From Corynebacterium sp. Marseille-P3884 (GTDB lineage: Bacteria; Actinomycetota; Actinomycetes; Mycobacteriales; Mycobacteriaceae): DNA of 37,526 nt. Made by a program: the position numbers and the translations under genes. Position 1 is the stretch's first letter. Every line of letters begins with the position of its first letter. Shown piece by piece: positions 30,387 to 37,526 of the stretch. The notes beneath the pieces are model-generated. The model searched no databases. It was not told where the DNA came from and saw only the letters and a program-made list of their open reading frames with translations. The stretch lies in assembly GCF_017942225.1 (NCBI RefSeq), contig NZ_JAGKSD010000022.1, positions 1 to 37,526 of the forward strand, in the 5' to 3' direction.

Positions 30387-33305
30387 TTAACGTGCAGCCA
30401 CCGTCTTACGGGCACTGAGGCTGCCGAATAGCTCGGCAGGGAGCGGGACCCGGAGTTTCAGGTCTGTGGTCACAACGTCGACGGGCTTATTGTTCTTGCC
30501 GATCATCTCGGTTTGCTGAGGATTGGTCGAGTCAGCTTGTCCGAGGTAGTAGAACTCGGTTCCCTCGGCGTCTTCGCGCTTGGCGAAGAGATGGAGGTCG
30601 GCATCGCCATTGAGGATCGGCTGAAGCTCATTGCTCTTCAAAGTGCGTCGATTGCGTGTGAACCAGTGCAAGGTTGAACGGTCAATGAGTGTGTCTTCGT
30701 AGCGGATGCTCTCCGAGATCTCTGAGTCCTTGTGGTAGGTCACGAAAATCGGGCACGTCATCGTCGCTTTGTCGGTCTTGTATCCGTACACAGTCGACTC
30801 CTGGTTGTTCGCCCAGTTGAGCAGGCGGCAAACATCGCGGCGGGAGTAGCGCTTGCCTTGGATGAACTGGTCGCTTCCGTTGAAGTTCTTGCGATTCAGA
30901 AGGAGGCCAGTCTCGATAAGGTCGTCGATGTGATCGCGAAAGCTCACTGTTGAAAAACGTTCGGTGTCTGCGTAGGAGCGGTAGAGCATCCGGAAGTCAT
31001 CGCTGAGTTTGAAAACGCTTCCTTCCCTCACTACTAGGGGCAGATCGCCGAAGGAGAGTCGCTGAGACTCGGTGAACCACTGGAGATTGAGAACCCGCTC
31101 GACGGTGTTCAGGCAGGCTTCGCTGTGGTCGAGACCTTGAGCCGCCAAAGAATCAGCGAATGTTTGCACGGGTATCGAGCCTTGCTCACAAAGGGTTTTG
31201 AGCAGCAAGAGCTCCTGTGGGCGCTTCCCGCTGAGCAAGATCGCCGAAAGCATGGTGAGAAAACCACGCTCTTTTTCGGATGGGCCGGCCTCGACGAACT
31301 TCAGAGAGTGGAGCAGCGACCAGTAATTCTTGTACTTGCTGGCCATCAGGTAGGGGTTGATCGACTCGTGCGTCTCGAAGTCGAGGAGGCGAGGCAGCTG
31401 ACCGAGGCGGTACTCAAGGTTGAGAATCGCTTCCTTGCACTTCCGCTTGTCGATGAGGTTGGCACGCTTCAACGATTCGAGGATGCGTTCGGTGGTGACC
31501 TCATCGAAGCTGATTGTCGAGGAGCCCGCCACCGGATGAGTGCGCGAACGTCGCACAGTCTCACGCGCACTGTCAGGGTCACCGGAACGGTCACCAGTCA
31601 AGGCAATCGGAATGAGGTAGTTATTCGAGTAATTACCGATGACATCGATGACTCGAAGAGTCTCTTTAGACTTCGCCTTTCGAAGGCCACGGCCCAGCTG
31701 TTGAGTGAAAATGATCGATGACTGTGTGCTGCGAAGCATCATGATCACGTTGACGTCAGGGATATCGATTCCCTCATTGAAGATGTCTACGGTGATGATG
31801 AAGTCGAGTTCGCCGGCTTGTAGCTTTTCGACGGTGTCTTCTCGGTGCTGGATGCTATCTGCACCGCTCAAGGAAACGGTTCGAAGGGGTTTTCCGTAGA
31901 GCGTGTATTTGTTCAGCTCCTGGGAGAGGCGTGCCGCTTCCTTATTGGAACTACAGAAAATCAGTCCTTTTGTGCCGCTGGGAAAGCTGTAATCCTCGAG
32001 CACTTGCACGAGGTGCTCGACGCGTTCACGGGCGACCTTCTCCGCCACGGTTGAATCGTCCGAGATCGTGTAACCATTCATCGACTCGTAGTCAGAGACT
32101 CCGTAGTAGTCGAAGGGAACGAGCATCCGAGATTCCAGTGCATCGCCCAGACGGATTTCGAAGGGCACATTGTGATCGAAGAGCTCGTAGACGTTGAACC
32201 CATCTGTGCGCTCCGGGGTAGCGGTCAGCCCCAAGAGGAAATCAGGACGGAAGTGGTCGATGATGCGCCTGTAGGATTCGGCGCCTGAGCGGTGGACCTC
32301 ATCAATGATGATGTAGTCGAATTGTTTCGGCGAAATATCGGCGAGATTCTCGGGGCGTGATAGTGACTGAACTGTCGCGAAGGTGAAACGTCGATCAGTC
32401 TCGCGCTGTTGACCGATGAAGAAGCCAGTTTCGTCGGCGTCTGTTCGGAAAACGCGTTGGAATTCTGTCGCGGCCTTGCGAAGGATCTGTGCTGTATGAG
32501 CAACGAACAGAACTCGCTCAGGATCGAAATTTCGAGCAGCGAGACCTGCCAGAATCGTCTTGCCAGTGCCTGTCGCGGAGATGATCAGTGCGCGGTTCTC
32601 ACCAGAGTCGATTAGCTCTCCCAGGCGATCCAGCGCCTCAGTCTGCATCTTGTTCGGCAGGATCTTTGCGCATTGCGGCTGGTCTTCGAGCGCGACACGG
32701 TCGGCTGGGGACGGGAAAATCGGGGGAGTCCGGCGCTCACTGTAATCCTGAATCCACTCCTCGGTGAGAGGGGCTGAGGTCTCGACATGACGCTGCAGGG
32801 CGGAGTTCAACTGGTCGGCGATGTCACCGTCGTGGTGGGTGGAGAATTTCAGATTCCACTCGGAATTGTCGATGAGCGCATCGCGCGTGAGATTCGAGCT
32901 GCCGACGAGAGCGGTCACATGATCGCCATGCTCGAAAACATAGCCCTTGGCATGGTGGGCACGACCACTCATGATTCGGGCGTCGACGTTGCGGAGTTGG
33001 AGCAGTTCTCGCAGTGCATCGGGAGAATTGAAGTCCTGGTAGTCCGAGGTGATGATTAAGCCGTTGCCTTTGAAACCGACAAGGGCTTCCTTCAATCCTC
33101 CAATGCCGCCGTTGGTGACGAAAGCAACCGAGATCGTGAAAGATGTCGCTGTCTTCAGTTCAGCGCGAAGAGCCGCCAGCATCGTATTGTCTTCGGCGTT
33201 CGCGATGAGCGAAGGGTTTTGGATCCGCTCAGACAGTGTCTGCCGATCGATGTAGCCGAAGAATGTGTCAGCTTCGAGTCTGCTCAGTGATTGCGCTGTG
33301 CTCAT
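30387..33305 (-). CDS. SauUSI-like PLD-helicase-DUF3427 restriction enzyme
   Basis: A 972-residue protein with the architecture of the type IV, modified-cytosine-dependent restriction enzyme SauUSI. Residues about 45-175 form a phospholipase-D-type nuclease (HHAKGYVF with HxK at 118-120, then GSSNLT at 135-140). The SF2 helicase has Walker A ATGTGKT (244-250), DEVH box IIDEVHRS (335-338), LGLTATPERTD and QQLGRGLRKAKSKETLRVIDVIG. The C-terminal DUF3427 region ends with FVTYHK, TLHWFTRNRRTLKSNE and FYYLGQAD. It is predicted to cut DNA carrying modified cytosine using ATP. The ATG lies four bases after the NUDIX stop. The gene is lower in GC than its neighbours and contains no copy of the 11-mer. 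Recognition specificity is inferred. Confidence 0.85.
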   Translation of the reverse strand: MSTAQSLSRLEADTFFGYIDRQTLSERIQNPSLIANAEDNTMLAALRAELKTATSFTISVAFVTNGGIGGLKEALVGFKGNGLIITSDYQDFNSPDALRELLQLRNVDARIMSGRAHHAKGYVFEHGDHVTALVGSSNLTRDALIDNSEWNLKFSTHHDGDIADQLNSALQRHVETSAPLTEEWIQDYSERRTPPIFPSPADRVALEDQPQCAKILPNKMQTEALDRLGELIDSGENRALIISATGTGKTILAGLAARNFDPERVLFVAHTAQILRKAATEFQRVFRTDADETGFFIGQQRETDRRFTFATVQSLSRPENLADISPKQFDYIIIDEVHRSGAESYRRIIDHFRPDFLLGLTATPERTDGFNVYELFDHNVPFEIRLGDALESRMLVPFDYYGVSDYESMNGYTISDDSTVAEKVARERVEHLVQVLEDYSFPSGTKGLIFCSSNKEAARLSQELNKYTLYGKPLRTVSLSGADSIQHREDTVEKLQAGELDFIITVDIFNEGIDIPDVNVIMMLRSTQSSIIFTQQLGRGLRKAKSKETLRVIDVIGNYSNNYLIPIALTGDRSGDPDSARETVRRSRTHPVAGSSTISFDEVTTERILESLKRANLIDKRKCKEAILNLEYRLGQLPRLLDFETHESINPYLMASKYKNYWSLLHSLKFVEAGPSEKERGFLTMLSAILLSGKRPQELLLLKTLCEQGSIPVQTFADSLAAQGLDHSEACLNTVERVLNLQWFTESQRLSFGDLPLVVREGSVFKLSDDFRMLYRSYADTERFSTVSFRDHIDDLIETGLLLNRKNFNGSDQFIQGKRYSRRDVCRLLNWANNQESTVYGYKTDKATMTCPIFVTYHKDSEISESIRYEDTLIDRSTLHWFTRNRRTLKSNELQPILNGDADLHLFAKREDAEGTEFYYLGQADSTNPQQTEMIGKNNKPVDVVTTDLKLRVPLPAELFGSLSARKTVAAR

Positions 33306-33309
33306 TGAT

Positions 33310-33699
33310 CTACTCAGCGATGAGATTCACTGCTGGAATATCCGCCGGTGCCCATTCAAGTTCTTTCAGTTCAGTTAACGGGATCCAACGTGAATCAGCG
33401 TGTTCGGTGAGTGTGGGCTCCGCATCGGGGGAGAGAACACAGTGGTACGTCGATAAGCGGACCGTGCCGAAGTCGTATTCGTACTCAGTAGTAGTGACGT
33501 GGTCACCCACGGTGGCGTCGACGAGCAGTTCTTCTTTGAGCTCGCGGGCGAGGGATTCCTCCGGGGTTTCGCCTGGCTCGATCTTGCCACCGGGGAATTC
33601 CCACATGCCGGCGAGCGCTTTGCCCGGGCCACGCTGTGCGGCGAAGACTGCGCCATCGCGAATGATGACGGCACCGGTGACGTTGATGAGCTTCGACAT
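33310..33699 (-). CDS. MutT/NudG-like NUDIX hydrolase
   Basis: A 129-residue NUDIX hydrolase. The NUDIX box GGKIEPGETPEESLARELKEEL (about residues 37-58) is complete with its REL..EEL metal ligands. AQRGPGKALAGMWEFPGGK and the C-terminal APADIP resemble E. coli NudG and MutT, which hydrolyse oxidised or methylated (d)NTPs such as 8-oxo-dGTP or 5-methyl-dCTP. TAGTCT lies seven bases before the ATG, so it is leaderless and heads an operon with the restriction helicase four bases downstream. It carries a copy of the 11-mer, read through a rare TTA leucine codon. Substrate choice is uncertain. Confidence 0.9.
   Translation of the reverse strand: MSKLINVTGAVIIRDGAVFAAQRGPGKALAGMWEFPGGKIEPGETPEESLARELKEELLVDATVGDHVTTTEYEYDFGTVRLSTYHCVLSPDAEPTLTEHADSRWIPLTELKELEWAPADIPAVNLIAE
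33448..33458 (+). repeat. 11-mer word, copy 12
   Basis: In the NUDIX gene, read in a third phase as Leu-Ser-Thr using the rare TTA codon. Confidence 0.85.
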
Positions 33700-33706
33700 G
33701 CGTTCG

Positions 33707-33712
33707 AGACTA
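33707..33712 (-). promoter_or_regulatory. -10 box of NUDIX-restriction operon
   Basis: TAGTCT on the minus strand, seven bases before the NUDIX ATG; the probable promoter for both genes. Confidence 0.55.
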
Positions 33713-33801
33713 GTGGAACGTCAGGTACCTGCGCTGGTTGATGCGGGGTATCGGTTCATGCATGGCACGACTGTTTGTGGGGTTGTGGGCGTCGTGGCTG
33801 A

Positions 33802-34413
33802 CTAGACCGGCAGTTCGCTGACGCGCTCCGGGGGAACGGCGACGACGGACTTGCCGCTGTCCTTGGGGCCGCAGGAGGGGTACTTGTTGAATTTCTGGTC
33901 CTCGTCACCGGGGAAGAGGAAGTTGTTGCCGCCGCAGAACCAGCCGTTCGGTGCGGTCCAGAACGCTCCGGAACCCTGCGGCGGGGTGCCGGAGGGGGAG
34001 TCGGACATGTAGTCAGTGAAGACCTCCATGGCCTCGTTGCAGTCGAGGCCGTCGTCGAGAGCGGCGACTGACAAGGCACTGCCGTCGCCCAGGGATGTCA
34101 CCTCGCCGCAGACGGTGCCGGCGGCGACGTTGGAGCGATCTTCGGTGGGCTCGTCTGCTTTCTTCTCTTCCTTTTCGTCCTTGTTGCTGTCCTTGTCCTT
34201 GTCCTCGTCCGTCTTCGTCGTCGGCTTCTCCTTCTTCTCGGAGGAGGGCTGCTCGGCTTCAGTGGTCTCTGCCTGTTCTTCGGCCGGGGAGGTCTCCACG
34301 GTGGTGAGTGCGGGATCGGCGAGCTCATCCTGGGAATCGGAGCAACCGGCGAGGGCGAACGCGGAAGCGGTAAGGAGAACGGCGGCGGAACGAAGTCGGC
34401 GGGAGGTGTGCAT
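33802..34413 (-). CDS. Secreted lipoprotein with Lys/Glu-rich linker
   Basis: A 203-residue lipoprotein. The signal peptide MHTSRRLRSAAVLLTASAFALAGC ends in a canonical LAGC lipobox (Cys near 24). A highly charged linker rich in Glu, Lys, Asp and Thr (about 45-90) spans the wall, then comes a small C-terminal domain with four Cys (VCGEV, LDCNEAMEVFTDYM, WFCGGNNFLF, PSCGP) that may form two disulfides. I do not recognise a family. ATG 34413 is preferred to 34419 because TAGACT at 34422-34427 lies only two bases before the latter but eight before the former. Confidence 0.8.
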   Translation of the reverse strand: MHTSRRLRSAAVLLTASAFALAGCSDSQDELADPALTTVETSPAEEQAETTEAEQPSSEKKEKPTTKTDEDKDKDSNKDEKEEKKADEPTEDRSNVAAGTVCGEVTSLGDGSALSVAALDDGLDCNEAMEVFTDYMSDSPSGTPPQGSGAFWTAPNGWFCGGNNFLFPGDEDQKFNKYPSCGPKDSGKSVVAVPPERVSELPV

Positions 34414-34421
34414 GAGCATTC

Positions 34422-34427
34422 AGTCTA
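34422..34427 (-). promoter_or_regulatory. -10 box of lipoprotein gene
   Basis: TAGACT on the minus strand, eight bases before ATG 34413; decides between two nearby start codons. Confidence 0.5.
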
Positions 34428-34616
34428 GGCGGTGCGCTGGTGGTGTGAGTTCATGCGCTTAGGCGGGCGAGGTAAATGGCAGATGCCATGCCTGTGATGC
34501 GTATCACGGTTAATCTGTAGACAAGCTACTGCGCCGTGCATTCCCGACGCCCACAGCATGGCGTGCCAGGTGGTGCATGCAGTGTGGGTACTGGGTGAGT
34601 TGAGAAAGGCGCAGAA

Positions 34617-35300
34617 ATGAAGAAGGCAGGCATAGTCATCACGGTCATCGGTGTGATCGCCTTGATCACAGCGATTGTTTTCGGCGTGGTCGTCGGAGGC
34701 GGTGGCATGAAGAAGCTCATGGACACGCCGAAAATCGAGATCAATGGTGGGGATGGCACGGCGAACCTTGCCGCGGAGACGGAATACCGGCTCTTTGGCC
34801 GGGGCGAAGGAACAGGTTTTCCCGAATGCACTATTTCTTCACCGTCCGGCGACGAGATTGACACCGAGATCACCGCTACGTCGGTCACGCTGGGCGAGGG
34901 GGAAGAAGCGTGGTTCAGCAAAATGAAGATCGTGTCCAAGGATGAAGGAGAGTACTCCTTCTCGTGTGATCGCGACGTGATGGTGGCGAACAAAGAGGAC
35001 GTCGACAAGATCGGCTCCGGTCTGCTCGGTATTTTCGGCGGAATCTTCGGCGGCATCGCAGCGTTGTTCTTGCTCCTCTTGGGGATTATTCTCATACTGG
35101 TCGGTCGCCGGCATGAGCGGCAGCGTAGCGGTGGAACACAGAACGGTTCGGGTGACTTCTACCAGTCGGGGTACCCGGGTGGCTCGGGTGCGATGGGAGG
35201 CCCGGACGCGCCGGGCGGGCAGGGGAGACCCGCTTCTTATTGGGACCAGAACCCGTACGGCACGCAGGGGCCGGGGACGAATCAGCCGCCGCAGCGTTAG
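34617..35300 (+). CDS. Two-helix membrane protein with Gly/Pro-rich tail
   Basis: A 227-residue protein of unknown function. The N-terminal membrane helix (residues 4-28, AGIVITVIGVIALITAIVFGVVVGG) is followed by an extracytoplasmic domain of about 100 residues with two cysteines (FPECTISSP, SFSCDRD) probably joined by a disulfide. A second helix (about 137-162) and a cytoplasmic tail rich in Gly, Pro, Gln and Tyr follow. The layout resembles small actinobacterial membrane proteins of unknown role. GAGAAAGG precedes the ATG. It is divergent from the lipoprotein gene; the 200-base gap between them holds promoters only. Confidence 0.75.
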   Translation: MKKAGIVITVIGVIALITAIVFGVVVGGGGMKKLMDTPKIEINGGDGTANLAAETEYRLFGRGEGTGFPECTISSPSGDEIDTEITATSVTLGEGEEAWFSKMKIVSKDEGEYSFSCDRDVMVANKEDVDKIGSGLLGIFGGIFGGIAALFLLLLGIILILVGRRHERQRSGGTQNGSGDFYQSGYPGGSGAMGGPDAPGGQGRPASYWDQNPYGTQGPGTNQPPQR

Positions 35301-35409
35301 GAACTTCAGGGCGTGACCGTGGTCGGTCGCGGTCAGTAGCGTGGGGGTGTCTAGGTGTGCCCGGCAGCGCTGTACTCGCAGTAAATAGCTATACAGCCCG
35401 CGTTGACGG

Positions 35410-35415
35410 TAGGCT
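35410..35415 (+). promoter_or_regulatory. -10 box of DEAD-box helicase gene
   Basis: TAGGCT, six bases before an in-frame GTG and nine before the ATG; no Shine-Dalgarno. Confidence 0.5.
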
Positions 35416-35424
35416 TTGGCGGTG

Positions 35425-37460
35425 ATGAGTATTGATGACAACGCCGCTGAAGAACAGCAGGCGAATACCCCGGCTGAGACGGAAAACACCGACGATCTGA
35501 ATGCAGATCAGGTGCCGTCTGGCCCCGAGGCGCAGACGCAGGGCGAAACAGCAAGTGTTTCGGACGCTGCAGGCACTGCAGATAAGAATGGGAACGTGAA
35601 CGACACAGGGGCCGCAGACGAAGCTGCGGAGCAGAACAACGACGGAAATGTGAACGAGAATTCCGCTGAGGATAACGGCGGAAAGGGCGCAGAGGAGGCG
35701 TCGATAAGCACTGGCTTTGACGCGCTCGACCTGCCGGATGATCTGCTGGCCGCGATCCGCAAAGTCGGCTTCGAGGAGCCGTCGCCGATTCAGGCGCAGA
35801 CGATCCCGCTGCTGATGGAAGGCCGTGATGTGGTCGGTCTCGCGCAGACGGGTACGGGCAAGACGGCGGCGTTCGCGCTGCCGGTGCTCGCCCAGATCGA
35901 TAAGAAGGCGCGCCACCCGCAGGCGCTCGTGCTTGCGCCGACGCGTGAGCTGGCGCTGCAGGTGTCTGATTCCTTCCAGTCGTTCGCGGACCACCTGGGC
36001 GGTATCTCGGTGCTGCCGATCTACGGCGGCCAGGCATACGGCATTCAGCTGTCCGGTCTGCGCCGCGGCGCGCAGGTCATCGTGGGTACCCCGGGCCGTG
36101 TCATCGACCACCTGGAGAAGGGCTCGCTGGACATCTCCAACCTGCGCTTCCTCGTGCTCGACGAGGCGGACGAGATGCTCAACATGGGCTTCCAGGAAGA
36201 CGTCGAGCGCATCCTCGAGGACACCCCGGACGACAAGCAGGTCGCGCTGTTTTCCGCGACGATGCCGAACGGCATCCGCCGCATCTCCAAGCAGTACTTG
36301 AACGACCCGGCTGAGGTCACAGTCAAGTCCGAGACGCGCACGAACACGAATATCACCCAGCGCTACCTGTTCACCGCGCACCGCAACAAGCTCGACGCGA
36401 TCACGCGCATTCTCGAGGTCACCGAATTCGACGGCATGATCGTCTTCGTGCGCACCAAGCACGAGACGGAAGAGATCGCCGAGAAGCTCCGCGCGCGCGG
36501 ATTCTCCGCCGCCGCGATCAACGGCGACATCGCCCAGCAGCAGCGCGAGCGCACGGTCGACCAGCTTCGCGACGGGCGCTTGGACATTCTCGTCGCCACC
36601 GACGTCGCCGCACGCGGCCTGGATGTTGAGCGCATTTCCCACGTGCTCAACTACGACATCCCGAACGACACGGAAAGCTACGTCCACCGCATCGGACGCA
36701 CTGGCCGGGCCGGCCGAACGGGCGAGGCGATCCTGTTCGTCACCCCGCGCGAGCGCCGCATGCTCCGTTCCATCGAGAAGGTCACCGGCGCCAAGATCGA
36801 GGAGATGGACCTGCCCACCGTGGACGAGGTCAATGTCTCCCGCATGGCCAAGTTCTCCGATTCGATTACCGAGTCGCTCGAGAACGACCAGATGGATCTC
36901 TTCCGCAGCCTGGTGCGCAGCTACTCCGCCGATCACGACGTGCCGATGGAAGATATCGCCGCCGCGCTTGCAGCCCAGACCTCCGGTGACGAATTCCTGA
37001 TGAAGGAGCCGCCGAAGGACAAGCGCGACCGGCGCGACCGCGACCGTTGGGACCGCGATGACCGCCGTGACCGCGGCCGTGGCCGTCGTGACCGCGATGA
37101 CCGTGGCGGGCGCAACCGTTTCCAGAACGACGATCCGAACTTCGACACCTACCGCCTGGACGTGGGCAAGCGCCAGCACGTCCGCCCGGGCGCCATCGTC
37201 GGCGCGCTGGCGAACGAGGGCGGCCTGACCAACCGCGACTTCGGCCGTATCACCATCGGCGGCGACTTCACGCTCGTCGAGCTGCCGAAGAATCTCGACC
37301 CGGCTGTCCTCGATCGCCTTTCCGACACGCGCATCTCCGGCCAGCTGATCAATATCCAGCGCGACACCGGTGCACCGCCGCGCGGCCGTGGTGGACGCGG
37401 CGGTTACCGCAAGCGTGACGACGATCGCGACCGCGGCTACCGCGGCGGGCGCGGGGGGGG
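35425..37460 (+). CDS. deaD: DEAD-box RNA helicase (DeaD/CsdA type), 3' end missing
   Basis: An ATP-dependent RNA helicase, about 679 residues visible. An acidic low-complexity N-terminus (about residues 1-93) precedes the core: Q motif FEEPSPIQAQTIP, Walker A AQTGTGKT, PTRELALQ, TPGRVID, VLDEADEMLNMGF, SAT (FSATMP), and the second RecA domain ending HRIGRTGRAGR. An Arg/Asp-rich region follows, then a DbpA-type RNA-binding domain (VGALANEGGLTNRDFGRITIGGDFTLVELP) and an RG-rich tail. It probably works in cold adaptation or ribosome assembly. The frame runs into adapter sequence at 37461, so the true C-terminus is missing and the last decoded residues are artefact. An in-frame GTG at 35422 is an alternative start. 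Confidence 0.92.
35699..35709 (+). repeat. 11-mer word, copy 13
   Basis: In the low-complexity N-terminus of the DEAD-box helicase gene, read in a fourth phase as Ser-Ile-Ser using the rare ATA codon. Confidence 0.85.
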
Positions 37461-37526
37461 GTGTCTCCTATACACCTCTAGATGTGGATAAAAGAAAGGG
37501 GCAAAAACGCCCGAAAGATGGGGTGG
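37461..37526. other. Non-genomic contig end: degenerate Nextera adapter dimer
   Basis: GTGTCTCCTATACACCTCT (37461-37479) matches the Tn5 mosaic end CTGTCTCTTATACACATCT at 16 of 19 bases. AGATGTGGATAAAAGAAAG (37480-37498) matches its reverse complement, also 16 of 19. Two mosaic ends head to head after a run of nine G are a library artefact. The decoded peptide CLLYTSR is the well-known translation of this adapter. The final 28 bases are not interpretable. Confidence 0.9.

Noticed and set aside
1..37526. CRISPR array, rRNA or tRNA genes
   Set aside because: No regularly spaced repeats or recognisable RNA-gene signatures were found by reading both strands.

Overview
The window comes from a high-GC Gram-positive bacterium, almost certainly a Corynebacterium. 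Evidence: a fused OdhA/Kgd-type 2-oxoglutarate enzyme, coryne-type GlgA and GlgC, a sigE/anti-sigma/tatB/mrp block, and a gene order that (from memory) follows the Mycobacterium tuberculosis Rv1202-Rv1253 region. No rRNA, tRNA, CRISPR array or recognisable insertion-sequence transposase was seen. Genes are packed tightly and no gene-free stretch exceeds 300 bases.

Layout. 1-3459: end of dapE, a LOG-family protein, folP2, gpgS, a DivIVA-like protein and a DUF3117 protein. 3481-5085: an rlmA-type rRNA methyltransferase gene split by about 0.73 kb of extra DNA that carries a membrane-protein gene. 5190-9162: a GH32-like protein lacking the expected catalytic residues, downstream of glgA, with glgC divergent (glycogen/ADP-glucose metabolism). 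9163-13841: an O-methyltransferase, sigE with its zinc anti-sigma factor, tatB, mrp, a stress-type membrane protein and a lipoprotein. 13893-14963: a DUF222/HNH endonuclease-like gene with an operator-like palindrome upstream. 15120-23608: kgd/odhA, a fused double ABC exporter and a conserved unknown. 23769-29246: carboxylesterase, an extremely acidic protein, an unknown 153-residue protein, an MFS transporter and a nucleoside hydrolase. 29243-33699: a probable defence module in lower-GC DNA: a lone ParA-like ATPase, a SauUSI-like modification-dependent restriction helicase-nuclease, and a MutT/NudG-like NUDIX hydrolase. 33802-37460: a lipoprotein, a small membrane protein and a DEAD-box RNA helicase cut off by the contig end. 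The last 66 bases begin with a degenerate Nextera mosaic-end adapter dimer and are not genomic.

Two window-wide patterns stand out. First, the 11-mer CGTCGATAAGC (either strand) occurs 13 times where about 0.02 would be expected. It sits in four different codon phases, so the DNA word itself rather than the protein appears to be selected. This resembles a DNA-uptake, Chi-like or chromosome-orientation signal, and I know of no description of it. Second, about half of the genes have a TANNNT -10 hexamer 6-10 bases before the start codon and no Shine-Dalgarno sequence, indicating widespread leaderless transcription; this helped to choose several starts.
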